This document shows, in pieces, positions 56,035 through 64,000 of a DNA stretch of 64,000 nt. Source of the stretch: Pseudomonas maumuensis. GTDB taxonomy: Bacteria; Pseudomonadota; Gammaproteobacteria; Pseudomonadales; Pseudomonadaceae. Within the stretch, counting starts at the first letter, position 1. Each line of letters starts with the position of its first letter. Location of the stretch: NCBI RefSeq assembly GCF_019139675.1, contig NZ_CP077077.1, positions 930,001-994,000 of the forward strand. Reading direction: 5' to 3'. The position numbers and the translations under genes were made by a program. Under the pieces are notes generated by a model, which searched no databases, was not told the DNA's origin, and saw only the letters and a list, made by a program, of their open reading frames with translations.

Positions 56035-56723
56035 ACCAGGATAACCAGGGGCTGGATTTTTCCACGGTGATCGCCTCCACCGTGCATGACCTGAAGAACT
56101 CCCTCTCGGCGCTGACCCACGCCCACAATCAATGGCTGGCGCGCCTCCCTGAAGAGCTGCGCGGCGGAACCGAGCAGGGCGTGGTGGAGCATGAACTCAG
56201 CCATCTGAACGGCATGCTCGTGCAGTTGCTGGGGCTCTACAAACTGGGCGTCAACCAGTTGCCCATCTGCCCGGGCTATCACGAGCTGGACGACTTCATC
56301 GAGGCCCAACTGGCGACCCAGGAAGACGTGATCAAGCACCGCGATATCCTGGCTACCTGGCGCATCGAGACCGAAAGCCCGTTGGGGTTCTTCGACCGTG
56401 AACTGGTCGCCTCGGTAGTGACCAATGTGCTCACCAACGCCATCCGCTATGCCGGCCACGCCTTGTTGATCAGCATCGAGGAAGAGGGCGAGCAGCTGGT
56501 GATCAGCGTCAACGACGATGGTGCTGGCTATCCACAGCGCATGCTCGAACGCCAGCATGACTACGTGCAGGGTATCGATTCGCAGAGTGGCAGTACCGGA
56601 TTGGGGCTGTATTTCGCGGCGCGGATTGCCGCGTTGCACGAGCGCAATGGCGTGCGCGGGCGGATCGAGATCGCCAATGGCGGGACGCTGGGGGGCGGGT
56701 TGTTCCGGTTGTATCTGCCTTGA
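56031..56723 (+). CDS. Minimal soluble sensor histidine kinase
   Basis: A 230-residue kinase without membrane helix or sensor domain. The H box VIASTVHDLKNSL gives His19; the N box TNVLTNAIRYAGH, G1 DDGAGYP and G2 GSTGLGLYFA follow. It is translationally coupled to the TPR response regulator, its obvious partner. The signal must come from a contact partner or from the TPR protein itself. Confidence 0.9.
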   Translation: MNQDNQGLDFSTVIASTVHDLKNSLSALTHAHNQWLARLPEELRGGTEQGVVEHELSHLNGMLVQLLGLYKLGVNQLPICPGYHELDDFIEAQLATQEDVIKHRDILATWRIETESPLGFFDRELVASVVTNVLTNAIRYAGHALLISIEEEGEQLVISVNDDGAGYPQRMLERQHDYVQGIDSQSGSTGLGLYFAARIAALHERNGVRGRIEIANGGTLGGGLFRLYLP

Positions 56724-56792
56724 TTTGGTGAGAGGCAAGCTGGACCATGGTCATATTCGCTCTCTCTATCGACTGTACCGAGTTCCAGAACA

Positions 56793-57437
56793 ATGAACCC
56801 ATTGCCCGTTAGCCTAATCCGCGAAACCTTCCCCGTCGGCCCCTTGCAGTGCAACTGCACCCTGATCGGCGACCCGGTCAGCAAGCACGCCATCGTCGTC
56901 GATCCGGGCGGGGACGAGCAGAAGATTCTCGCCCGCCTGCAACACCATGGCCTGACCCTGGTGAGCATCATTCACACCCACGCGCACTTCGACCATTTCC
57001 TCGCCTCGGGCAGGCTCAAGGAGCTGACCGGCGCCACGCTGCACCTGCACAAGGCCGACCAACCGCTGTGGGAGAGCCTGGAAATGCAGTGCCAGATGTT
57101 CGGCGTGCCCTACACGCCGGTGCCATCGCCGGACCGCTGGCTGAGCGACGACGAGGAGCTGGCCTGCGGCTGCGGCGTGGCGTTGCACACGCCGGGGCAT
57201 ACGCCAGGCTCGATGAGCTTCTGGTTCGCCGAGCACAAGTTGCTGATCGCCGGCGATACCTTGTTCCGCCGTGGTGTCGGGCGTACCGATTTGTGGGGAG
57301 GCGATCAGCGGGCTATCGTTCGTTCCATCAAGGAACGCCTGTACCGCCTGGATGAGGACGCCACCGTGGTGACCGGTCATGGCCCGGACACCCGCCTCGG
57401 CGACGAGATGCGCGAGAACCCCTTCGTGCGTGCCTGA
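56793..57437 (+). CDS. Metallo-beta-lactamase fold hydrolase (glyoxalase II-like)
   Basis: A 214-residue MBL-fold enzyme with HTHAHFDH (His63, His65, Asp67, His68), the later GHTPGS and GDTLFRRGVGRTDLWGGD metal ligands and a C-terminal TGHGPDT His. It resembles the YcbL type II glyoxalase group, acting on hydroxyacyl-glutathione thioesters. Substrate not certain. Confidence 0.88.
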   Translation: MNPLPVSLIRETFPVGPLQCNCTLIGDPVSKHAIVVDPGGDEQKILARLQHHGLTLVSIIHTHAHFDHFLASGRLKELTGATLHLHKADQPLWESLEMQCQMFGVPYTPVPSPDRWLSDDEELACGCGVALHTPGHTPGSMSFWFAEHKLLIAGDTLFRRGVGRTDLWGGDQRAIVRSIKERLYRLDEDATVVTGHGPDTRLGDEMRENPFVRA

Positions 57438-57532
57438 GGTTTCATGGAATTTTTCCGCAGCGCTGCAATCCAAGGCTGGCATAGATCCGTAGGCGATCCG
57501 CTGCACTTTTGAATTTCAGTAGGAGCTTGTCC

Positions 57533-58252
57533 ATGTTCACCATGCGTCGTCTGATTATCGTCGCTACCGCCGCCGCCCTGATGTCTGGTTGTGCCAGCCC
57601 CAACCCGTATGACAGCCAGGGCCAGGCGCAGGGCTCCACAGGGATGAGCAAGACCGCCAAGTACGGTGGCCTGGGCGCGCTGGCCGGTGCCATCGCTGGA
57701 GCCGCCATCGACCACAACAACCGCGGCAAGGGTGCGCTGATCGGCGCCGCCGCGGTGGGCGCCGCAGCGGCCGGTTACGGTTACTACGCCGATAAGCAGG
57801 AAGCCGAGCTGCGGGCGCAGATGGCCAATACCGGCGTCGAAGTGCAGCGCCAGGGCGACCAGATCAAGCTGATCATGCCGGGTAACATCACCTTCGCCAC
57901 CGATTCGGCGAATATCTCTCCAAGTTTCTACTCGCCGCTGAACAACCTGGCCAACTCGTTCAAGCAGTTCAACCAGAACACTATCGAAGTGGTGGGCTTC
58001 ACCGACAGCACCGGCAGCCGTCAGCACAACATGGACCTCTCGCAGCGCCGTGCCCAGGCGGTCAGCACCTACCTGACCTCCCAGGGCGTGGATTCGTCGC
58101 GGGTCAGCGTGCGCGGCATGGGCCCGGACCAGCCGATCGCCAGCAACGCCGATGCCAATGGTCGTGCGCAGAACCGTCGGGTCGAGGTCAACCTGAAGCC
58201 GATCCCGGGCCAGCAGTATGACCAGCAGGGAACCGTACAACAGTACCCTTAA
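57533..58252 (+). CDS. OmpA-family lipoprotein with glycine zipper
   Basis: A 239-residue lipoprotein. The start ATG 57533 has AGGAG seven bases upstream. Lipobox LMSGC gives Cys at about position 20. A glycine-zipper region (GGLGALAGAIAGAAID, GALIGAAAVGAAAAGYG) is followed by an OmpA C-terminal domain (ITFATDSANISPSFYSPL, VVGFTDSTGS, LSQRRAQAVSTYL) that binds peptidoglycan. It links outer membrane and cell wall. Confidence 0.93.
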   Translation: MFTMRRLIIVATAAALMSGCASPNPYDSQGQAQGSTGMSKTAKYGGLGALAGAIAGAAIDHNNRGKGALIGAAAVGAAAAGYGYYADKQEAELRAQMANTGVEVQRQGDQIKLIMPGNITFATDSANISPSFYSPLNNLANSFKQFNQNTIEVVGFTDSTGSRQHNMDLSQRRAQAVSTYLTSQGVDSSRVSVRGMGPDQPIASNADANGRAQNRRVEVNLKPIPGQQYDQQGTVQQYP

Positions 58253-58270
58253 GCCGCCTGGTTGCAATCG

Positions 58271-58334
58271 ATCGCGGGACAAGCCCGCTTCCACACTATT
58301 CATTCATGGCGTGGGAGAGGGCTTGTCCCGCGAT
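58271..58334. repeat. Inverted REP pair between OmpA-like gene and pta
   Basis: ATCGCGGGACAAGCCCGCTT at 58271 and its inverted copy ending GGCTTGTCCCGCGAT at 58334 flank CCACAC/GTGGGA units. It separates converging genes and resembles the common Pseudomonas sequence of this type; it may act as a terminator. Confidence 0.8.
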
Positions 58335-58339
58335 GCTTT

Positions 58340-60430
58340 CTAGCGCTCGGTACTGGCCTGAATCGCCGTCAACGCGATGGTATGCACGATATCGTCCACC
58401 TGCGCCCCGCGCGGTAGGTCGTTGACCGGCTTGCGCAGCCCTTGCAGCATCGGCCCGAGGCTGACGCAATCGGCGCTGCGCTGTACCGCCTTGTGCGTGG
58501 TGTTGCCGGTGTTGAGGTCGGGGAATACGAACACCGTGGCGCGTCCGGCTACCGAGCTCGACGGCGCCAGCTGTCGGGCGATCTCGGGGTTGGCGGCGGC
58601 GTCGTACTGCAACGGGCCGTCGATCAGCAGGTCGTGCTCGGCCTGCTGCGCCAGGCGCGTGGCCTCGCGGACCTTCTCCACCTCTTCGTCGCTGGCCGCC
58701 GAGTCGCTGGAGTAGCTGAGCATCGCCACCCGTGGCGCGATGCCGAACGATTCGGCCGACTCGGCGCTCTGCCGGGCGATCTCCGCCAGTTCGGCGGCGC
58801 TGGGGTGCGGGTTCATCACGCAGTCGCCATAGACCAGCACCTGGTCGGGGAACAGCATGAAGAACACCGAGGACACCAGGCTGCTGCCCGGCGCGGTCTT
58901 GATCAGTTGCAAGGCCGGCCGGATGGTGTTGGCGGTGGAATGCACCAGGCCCGAGACCAGGCCGTCGACTTCACCGAGTGCCAGCATCATGGTACCGATC
59001 ACCACCGGGTCTTCCAGTTGCTGCTCGGCCATCGGCGCGTTGAGGTTCTTGCTCTTGCGCAGGTTCACCATGGGTTCGACATAGCGACCACGGATCACCT
59101 CGGGGTCGAGCACCTCCAGGTCCGGCGGCAAGGTGATGCCCTGGGCGCGGGCCACGGCTTGCACTTCCTCGGGCTTGGCCAGCAGCACGCAACGGGCGAT
59201 GCCCCGGGCCTGGCACAAGGCCGCGGCCTGCACCAGCAAGGGCTCGGCGCCCTCGGGCAGAACGATGCGCTTGTTGGCCTGCTGGGCGCGCTGGATCAAC
59301 TGGTAGCGGAACACCGCCGGTGACAGGCGCAGCTCGCGTGGCGTGCCGCAGCGCTGGTGCAGCCAGGCAGCGTCCAGGTGGCTGGCGACGAAGTCGGTGA
59401 TGAACTCGGCGCGCTCGCGGTCGTCCACCGGGATCTCGCGGTTCAGCGAGTTGAGCTGGTTGGCGGTGTCGTAGGAGCCGGTGCTCACCGACAGGATCGG
59501 CAGGCCGGCCTGCAGGGCGCCGCGGCACAACTCGAGGATGCGTGGGTCGGGCTTGCTGTCGCTGGTCAGCAGCAGGCCGGCCAGGGGCACGCCGTTGATC
59601 GCCGCCATGCACACGGCGAGGATGATGTCGTCGCGGTCGCCCGGCGTCACCACCAGGGTGCCGGAGGTCAGCAGCGGCACGGTGTTGGCCACGGTGCGGG
59701 CGCAGATGATGATCTTGCTCATGCGACGCTGGTCGTAGTCGCCGGGGTTGAGCACCTGGGCGCCGAGCAGCTCGGCCACGTCGCGGGTGCGCGGGGCGTT
59801 GAGCTCGGCCTGGTAGGGGATGCAGCCGAGCAGGCGGAAGTCGTTGCCGCGCAGCAGCGGCGAGTGCTCGCGCAGGCGCGTGGCGAAATCGGCCATGCTT
59901 TCGTCGGTGCGCACCTTGTTGAGGATCACCCCCAGCACCTTCGGGTCGCGCGGGCCGCCGAACAGCTGGGCCTGCAGTTCGACACGGCCGGACAGCTCGC
60001 TGAGCACCTCGTTTTCCGGCGCCGACACCAGGATCACCTCGGCGTCCAGGCTCTTGGCCAGGTGCAGGTTGACCCTGGCGGCATAGCTGGCGTGGCGGGT
60101 CGGCACCATGCCCTCGACCACCACCACGTCCTTGCCGACGCAGGCCTGCTGGTACAGGCGGATGATCTGCTCGAGCAGTTCGTCGAGCTGGCCATCACCA
60201 AGCATGCGCTCGACATGGCCCAGGCTCAGGGGCGTCGGCGGCTTGATGCCATGGGTGCGGGCGACCAGTTCGCTGGAGCGCTCCGGGCCGGTGTCGCCGG
60301 GGTGCGGCTGGGCGATCGGCTTGAAGAAGCCGACCTTGAGCCCGGCGCGCTCCAGGGTGCGCACCAGGCCCAGGCTGATGGAGGTCAGGCCGACACCGAA
60401 GTCGGTCGGCGCGATGAAAAATGTCTGCAT
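58340..60430 (-). CDS. pta: Phosphate acetyltransferase
   Basis: A 696-residue enzyme interconverting acetyl-CoA and acetyl phosphate. The long form has an N-terminal P-loop-like AAA_26 region (MQTFFIAPTDFGVGLTS), a central DRTGG domain, and the C-terminal catalytic PTA domain (GLVHSTANTIRPALQLIKTAPG, MNPHPSAAELAEIA, SDSAASDEEVEKV). The start is ATG 60430; the 9-codon extension was rejected. No ackA is seen nearby in the window. Confidence 0.96.
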   Translation of the reverse strand: MQTFFIAPTDFGVGLTSISLGLVRTLERAGLKVGFFKPIAQPHPGDTGPERSSELVARTHGIKPPTPLSLGHVERMLGDGQLDELLEQIIRLYQQACVGKDVVVVEGMVPTRHASYAARVNLHLAKSLDAEVILVSAPENEVLSELSGRVELQAQLFGGPRDPKVLGVILNKVRTDESMADFATRLREHSPLLRGNDFRLLGCIPYQAELNAPRTRDVAELLGAQVLNPGDYDQRRMSKIIICARTVANTVPLLTSGTLVVTPGDRDDIILAVCMAAINGVPLAGLLLTSDSKPDPRILELCRGALQAGLPILSVSTGSYDTANQLNSLNREIPVDDRERAEFITDFVASHLDAAWLHQRCGTPRELRLSPAVFRYQLIQRAQQANKRIVLPEGAEPLLVQAAALCQARGIARCVLLAKPEEVQAVARAQGITLPPDLEVLDPEVIRGRYVEPMVNLRKSKNLNAPMAEQQLEDPVVIGTMMLALGEVDGLVSGLVHSTANTIRPALQLIKTAPGSSLVSSVFFMLFPDQVLVYGDCVMNPHPSAAELAEIARQSAESAESFGIAPRVAMLSYSSDSAASDEEVEKVREATRLAQQAEHDLLIDGPLQYDAAANPEIARQLAPSSSVAGRATVFVFPDLNTGNTTHKAVQRSADCVSLGPMLQGLRKPVNDLPRGAQVDDIVHTIALTAIQASTER

Positions 60431-60462
60431 GCGTGCTTCTCGGAATAAGCGGTGCAAGGAAT

Positions 60463-60765
60463 TCAGCGGCCAAGGGTAGCGCTAACGGCACCCTGAGCGC
60501 ACCAGCCACAGGCGAATGCCTGGCCGATGCGCCGGGCGCGCTCGTCGGCGTCGAGCACCCAGGGTCGGGCCTGCCACGGTGGTTGGTGGCGCAGATGCTG
60601 GGTGTGGCCGCAGGACAGCTCGACCACCCAGTGCCGCTCTTCGTCGAGGTGAAAGCCCGTGATCCGACTGATGGGCTGCTGTTGGTCCGCGCCGGGTTCG
60701 CAATCGGCCGATGCGTTGGTTACACTTGTTCGTTCTATATTCTTTTGCAAAAGGTCTTGCCCCAT
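60463..60765 (-). CDS. DUF3565 small putative zinc-binding protein
   Basis: A ~100-residue protein whose conserved part (ISRITGFHLDEERHWVVELSCGHTQHLRHQPPW..ACGWC) matches DUF3565, with a Cys-Gly-His and a CxxC that may bind zinc. The start is uncertain: ATG 60765 overlaps the divergent SlyD-like start by two bases, and a shorter form from an internal alternative start is possible. It precedes pta. Confidence 0.7.
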   Translation of the reverse strand: MGQDLLQKNIERTSVTNASADCEPGADQQQPISRITGFHLDEERHWVVELSCGHTQHLRHQPPWQARPWVLDADERARRIGQAFACGWCAQGAVSATLGR

Positions 60766-61249
60766 GCTGATCGCCGCCAACAAGGCTGTCTCCATCGACT
60801 ATACCCTCACCAACGACGCTGGTGAGGTCATCGACAGCTCCGCCGGTGGTGCGCCGCTGGTCTACCTGCACGGTGCCGGCAACATCATCCCGGGCCTGGA
60901 AAAAGCCCTGGAAGGCAAGCAGGCCGGTGACGAACTGACCGTTGCCATCGAACCCGAAGAAGCCTACGGCGAATACTCCGCCGAGCTGGTCAGCACCCTG
61001 AGCAGCAAGATGTTCGAAGGCGTCGACCAACTGGAAGTCGGCATGCAGTTCCACGCCTCGGCGCCGGACGGCCAGATGCAGATCGTCACCATCCGCGACA
61101 TCGACGGCGACGACGTGACTGTCGACGGCAACCACCCGCTGGCTGGCCAGCGCCTGAACTTCAAGGTCAAGGTTGTCGACGTGCGTGACGCCAGCGAAGA
61201 AGAAATCGCTCACCGTCACATCCACGGTGAAGGTGGCCATCACCACTGA
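60764..61249 (+). CDS. slyD: FKBP-type peptidyl-prolyl isomerase, SlyD-like
   Basis: A 161-residue cis-trans isomerase and chaperone. The FKBP domain (YTLTNDAGEVIDSSAGGAPLVYLHGAGNIIPGLEKALEG) is interrupted by an insert-in-flap segment (about 65-125), and the C-terminus is His-rich (HRHIHGEGGHHH), suited to nickel or zinc binding. The start is ATG 60764; divergent DUF3565 begins at the same spot. Confidence 0.92.
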   Translation: MLIAANKAVSIDYTLTNDAGEVIDSSAGGAPLVYLHGAGNIIPGLEKALEGKQAGDELTVAIEPEEAYGEYSAELVSTLSSKMFEGVDQLEVGMQFHASAPDGQMQIVTIRDIDGDDVTVDGNHPLAGQRLNFKVKVVDVRDASEEEIAHRHIHGEGGHHH

Positions 61250-61394
61250 TTTTCTGCGCTAAGCTCAGAGAGTCGCCAGGCGCTCGGGCAAGCCGGACTT
61301 GCCCTCCTCGGGAGGGTGGACGGTTTGGCCGCGCGCCTTTTTCGTGGGCGGGATTCGCCCCTGCGGCAATCGGAACCTGAGAGGGGATTTCATC

Positions 61395-61877
61395 ATGAGT
61401 GCATTTCACGACCTGACGTTGAAGGCGCTGAACGGCGAGGACCTGCCCCTTGCACCGTTCAAGGGCCAGGTGGTGCTGGTGGTCAATGTCGCCTCCAAGT
61501 GCGGCCTGACGCCGCAGTACGCTTCGCTGGAAAAGCTGCACCAGCAGTACAAGGGCCAGGGCTTCAACGTGCTCGGCCTGCCGTGCAACCAGTTCGCAGG
61601 CCAGGAGCCTGGCAGCGACAAGGAAATCCAGGATTTCTGCAGCCTCAACTACGGCGTGAGCTTCCCGCTGGGGGCCAAGCTCGAGGTCAACGGCGCGCAA
61701 CGCCATTCGCTGTATCGCCTGCTGGCGGGCGAAGGCGCCGAGTTCCCCGGCGACATCACCTGGAACTTCGAAAAGTTCCTGGTCGGCAAGGATGGCCGGG
61801 TTCTGGCACGCTTCGCCCCGCGTACCGCGCCAGACGATCCGACCGTGGTGCAGGCGATTGAGAAAGCGCTGGCCTGA
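61395..61877 (+). CDS. Glutathione peroxidase (Cys type)
   Basis: A 160-residue thiol peroxidase. Peroxidatic Cys36 lies in NVASKCGLTPQY in place of selenocysteine; the LPCNQFAGQEPG and TWNFEKFLV segments carry the Gln and Trp of the active site. It is preceded by GAGGGG ten bases before ATG 61395. It removes organic peroxides, using thioredoxin or glutathione. Confidence 0.94.
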   Translation: MSAFHDLTLKALNGEDLPLAPFKGQVVLVVNVASKCGLTPQYASLEKLHQQYKGQGFNVLGLPCNQFAGQEPGSDKEIQDFCSLNYGVSFPLGAKLEVNGAQRHSLYRLLAGEGAEFPGDITWNFEKFLVGKDGRVLARFAPRTAPDDPTVVQAIEKALA

Positions 61878-61984
61878 TCACGGGCTGCCCAGCGCCGGCT
61901 CGCCGGCTTCCACGGAAGGGCGCTTTGCCTGTGGACGGCGCGGTCGGTGTGGGAGCCGGCTTGTCGTGGCGACGAACCGCGGTG

Positions 61985-62004
61985 AAAGGGCCGCAAGGCG
62001 GCCC
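61985..62004 (-). terminator. Hairpin after the TonB-dependent receptor gene
   Basis: GGGCCGC (61988-61994) and GCGGCCC (61998-62004) form a 7-base stem with a 3-base loop, followed on the minus strand by TTT. It lies 8 bases after the receptor stop. The T run is short. Confidence 0.5.
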
Positions 62005-62012
62005 CGGGCGAT

Positions 62013-64000
62013 CTAGAACGCTACCGACGTCTGCACGTATAGCGTGCGCGGCTCACCCACGTACTTGCCCTTGTTGTTGTCGTCGAACGAGCGGGTGTAG
62101 TACTCGCGGTTGAACAGGTTCTTCACCCCCACCGCCACCTTCAGGTTCGAAAGCGCAGGGCCGAAGTCATAGCCGGCGCGGGTGCTGACCAGCATGTAGC
62201 CGGGGATGCGCCCGGTGCTGCCGTCGGCACTCTCGCTGCCGGTGTTGGCGTTGTCGGCGTACTGGCTGCTCTGGAAGCTGCTGTCCAGGTTCAACTGCCA
62301 CGGGCCTTCGGTGTAGCCGATGCCCAGCGTGCCCTTGTGGCGCGACGAGAACGGCACCTGGTTGCCCTTGTTCGGGCCGTCTTCACGAATGGTGGCGTCG
62401 ACGAAGGCGTAGCCGGCATGCACGTCGAAGCCGGCCAGGGCCGGGCTCAGGCCGTCGAGGGCGTAGCGCACGCTGGTCTCGATGCCCTGGTGGCGGGTTT
62501 CGCCACGGGCGATCACCGAATCGTTGGTCTGGTTGCTTTCGTACTGGTTGTCGAAATTGATCAGGAACGCGCCGATCTCTGCCTGCAGGTCGCCATTGTC
62601 GTAGCGGGTGCCGACTTCCCAGGTGCGCGCCTTCTCCGGTTTCACCTCGCCACTGCTGACCCGGTTGGGCATCTGGCTGTACTGCACGCTGCCGAACGAG
62701 CCTTCGGTGTTGGCGTACAGGTTCCAGTTGTCGGTGAGGTGGTACATCACGTTCAGTGCGGGCAAGGCGGTGTTGTAGCTGCCTTGGTACTGCTGGCCGT
62801 TGAGCTTGTTGCTCTGCCGCGAGTCGATCATCTCGTAGCGGATGCCCGGGGTGATGGTCCAGCGGCCGATATCGATACGGTCGTCCAGATAGATGGCGTG
62901 GGCTTCGGTGCTGCCGCGGGTGTCGCGGTCGTTGCGGCTGGCGGTGGTCGGCAGGGCGCCGTTGACCGGTTCGCGGTAACGCAGTTCATGGCCGGCTTCG
63001 TTGACGTAGCGATAGCCGATGCCCAGTTCGTGCCAGCTTTCGCCCAGGGCCAGGCCCTGCGAGAAACGCGTTTCGATGCCGCGCACCCAGTACTCGCGCG
63101 GCGACAGCGAGACGAAGCTGCCCTGGTCCAGGTAGCCGCTGCGCAGGGTCTTGGTGAAGAAGCTGTTGACGCTGAACTGGCGGTCGTCCTGCTTGTAGTC
63201 GTAACCGAAGTTGAACAGGGTGCGACGGCCCCAGAACTTGTCCTTCAGGCGCGTCGACTGGTACGGATCGGCGTCGAAGTCCGCCGTGCTGAGGCCGCCG
63301 GGCATCTCGGCCTCGCCCTCGTAGTACTGGGCCATGGCGTGCAGGCTGTTGGCTTCGTCCAGTTGCAGCTTGCCCTTGAGCATCAGGTCGTCGATCTGCG
63401 TGTCGCTGTGCTCGCGCCAGTCACTGCCACGGGTGCCGGAGTAGAGCAGGGCGCCGCCCAGGCCGCTGGCGTTGGTGCCGCCGATCAGCAGGTTGGCGCT
63501 GTTCTTCAGGCCATCCTGGCTGGACGACGGGCTGAGCTGGTTCTGCATCGCCGCCTTGAAGGTGGCCTCTTCGGGAATGGCGCGGGTGACGAAGTTGACG
63601 ATGCCGCCGACGTTCTGCGGCCCGTAGCGCACCGCGCCGCCGCCGCGCACCACGTCCACGGCGTCCATGTTGCCCAGGCTGATCGGCGCCAGCGACAGCT
63701 GCGGCTGGCCGTAGGGGGCGAAGGGCACCGGGATGCCATCCATCAGCACGGTGGAGCGCGAGGCCAGGCGCGGATTGAGGCCGCGGATGCCGAAGTTCAG
63801 CGCCAGGTCGTGGCTGCCGGTGCCGTTGTTTTCCGGGGCGTTGACGCCGGGGATGCGGTTGAGCACTTCGCGGGCACTGCTGGCGCCGCTGCGTTCGAAT
63901 TCATCGCGACGCACCACGTCGCGGGCACCGGGGTGCTCGAAGACGTTGTCCTGGCGGGCCTCGGCCAGCCAATCGCCGACCACGGTCGAGGCGCCCAGTT
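62013..64000 (-). CDS. FecA-like TonB-dependent receptor, N-terminus outside window
   Basis: 662 residues of an outer membrane siderophore receptor; the frame is open to base 64000, so the start lies beyond. Residues from VGDWLAEARQDNVFEHPGARDVV onward form the plug (RIPGVNAPENNGTGSHDLALNFGIRGLNPR, STVLMDGIPVPFAPYGQPQLS, GGGAVRYGPQNVGG), very close to FecA-type ferric dicitrate receptors, and the barrel ends with YVQTSVAF. The barrel sequence rather than the plug decides the ligand, so ferric citrate is likely but not certain. A signalling N-terminal domain, if any, is outside the window. Confidence 0.9.
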   Translation of the reverse strand, partial: LGASTVVGDWLAEARQDNVFEHPGARDVVRRDEFERSGASSAREVLNRIPGVNAPENNGTGSHDLALNFGIRGLNPRLASRSTVLMDGIPVPFAPYGQPQLSLAPISLGNMDAVDVVRGGGAVRYGPQNVGGIVNFVTRAIPEEATFKAAMQNQLSPSSSQDGLKNSANLLIGGTNASGLGGALLYSGTRGSDWREHSDTQIDDLMLKGKLQLDEANSLHAMAQYYEGEAEMPGGLSTADFDADPYQSTRLKDKFWGRRTLFNFGYDYKQDDRQFSVNSFFTKTLRSGYLDQGSFVSLSPREYWVRGIETRFSQGLALGESWHELGIGYRYVNEAGHELRYREPVNGALPTTASRNDRDTRGSTEAHAIYLDDRIDIGRWTITPGIRYEMIDSRQSNKLNGQQYQGSYNTALPALNVMYHLTDNWNLYANTEGSFGSVQYSQMPNRVSSGEVKPEKARTWEVGTRYDNGDLQAEIGAFLINFDNQYESNQTNDSVIARGETRHQGIETSVRYALDGLSPALAGFDVHAGYAFVDATIREDGPNKGNQVPFSSRHKGTLGIGYTEGPWQLNLDSSFQSSQYADNANTGSESADGSTGRIPGYMLVSTRAGYDFGPALSNLKVAVGVKNLFNREYYTRSFDDNNKGKYVGEPRTLYVQTSVAF

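Overview
The window is a chromosomal segment of a fluorescent pseudomonad, most likely of the Pseudomonas putida group. This is judged from the high GC content, the gene order (ychF-pth-rplY-prs-tRNA-Gln-ispE-lolB-TPR divergent from hemA-prfA-prmC-moeB-murI, then a phrB/MerR/ybgA cluster, hemH, uraA-upp, hpt, mqo) and putida-type REP inverted repeats. I recognised families by eye; no database search was run.

Region 1 (1-10226) holds the late tail genes of a contractile-tailed (P2/HP1-like) phage, all on the minus strand and read from about 9749 towards base 1: tail completion protein, sheath, tube, a DksA/TraR zinc-finger protein, a tail assembly chaperone with a programmed -1 frameshift, tape measure, a small baseplate protein, baseplate J, tail protein I, tail fibre, fibre assembly chaperone, and a protein cut by the window edge. 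Most neighbours overlap by ATGA. No head, packaging or integrase gene lies between the cluster and the host gene ychF, so this is the promoter-proximal edge of a tailocin or a truncated prophage. An AT-rich block with three ATGCAT-centred palindromes and a candidate promoter sits at 10071-10144.

Region 2 (10227-22029) is core housekeeping: translation (ychF, pth, rplY, tRNA-Gln, prfA, prmC), PRPP synthesis (prs), isoprenoid precursor (ispE), outer membrane lipoprotein sorting (lolB), tetrapyrrole synthesis (hemA), an E1-like enzyme and glutamate racemase. The two operons diverge from 17020-17301.

Region 3 (22039-29217) is a photolyase cluster: ybgA-like, a MerR/LitR-like regulator, phrB, a degenerate SDR, a renalase and, divergently, a TIGR01777 epimerase and hemH. 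Three TGTACA-type operators lie upstream of the minus-strand genes and suggest light-responsive control.

Region 4 (29271-47740) covers pyrimidine/purine salvage (uraA-upp, hpt), a cupin, mqo, several small conserved proteins, a YajG lipoprotein, an acyltransferase, an SRAP-domain protein with altered active-site positions, a chemoreceptor, an M48 lipoprotein peptidase, a GDT1-family Mn2+ exporter behind a yybP-ykoY riboswitch, an RsmC-type methyltransferase, a hydroxyacid dehydrogenase and an acyl-CoA ligase. A 72-bp near-perfect palindrome lies at 36533-36604.

Region 5 (48072-64000) holds a DUF1302/DUF1329 envelope pair with a MalT-like LuxR regulator, a TPR response regulator translationally coupled to a minimal histidine kinase, an MBL hydrolase, an OmpA-like lipoprotein, phosphate acetyltransferase, a SlyD-like isomerase, glutathione peroxidase, and the 3' part of a FecA-like TonB-dependent receptor that runs off the right edge.
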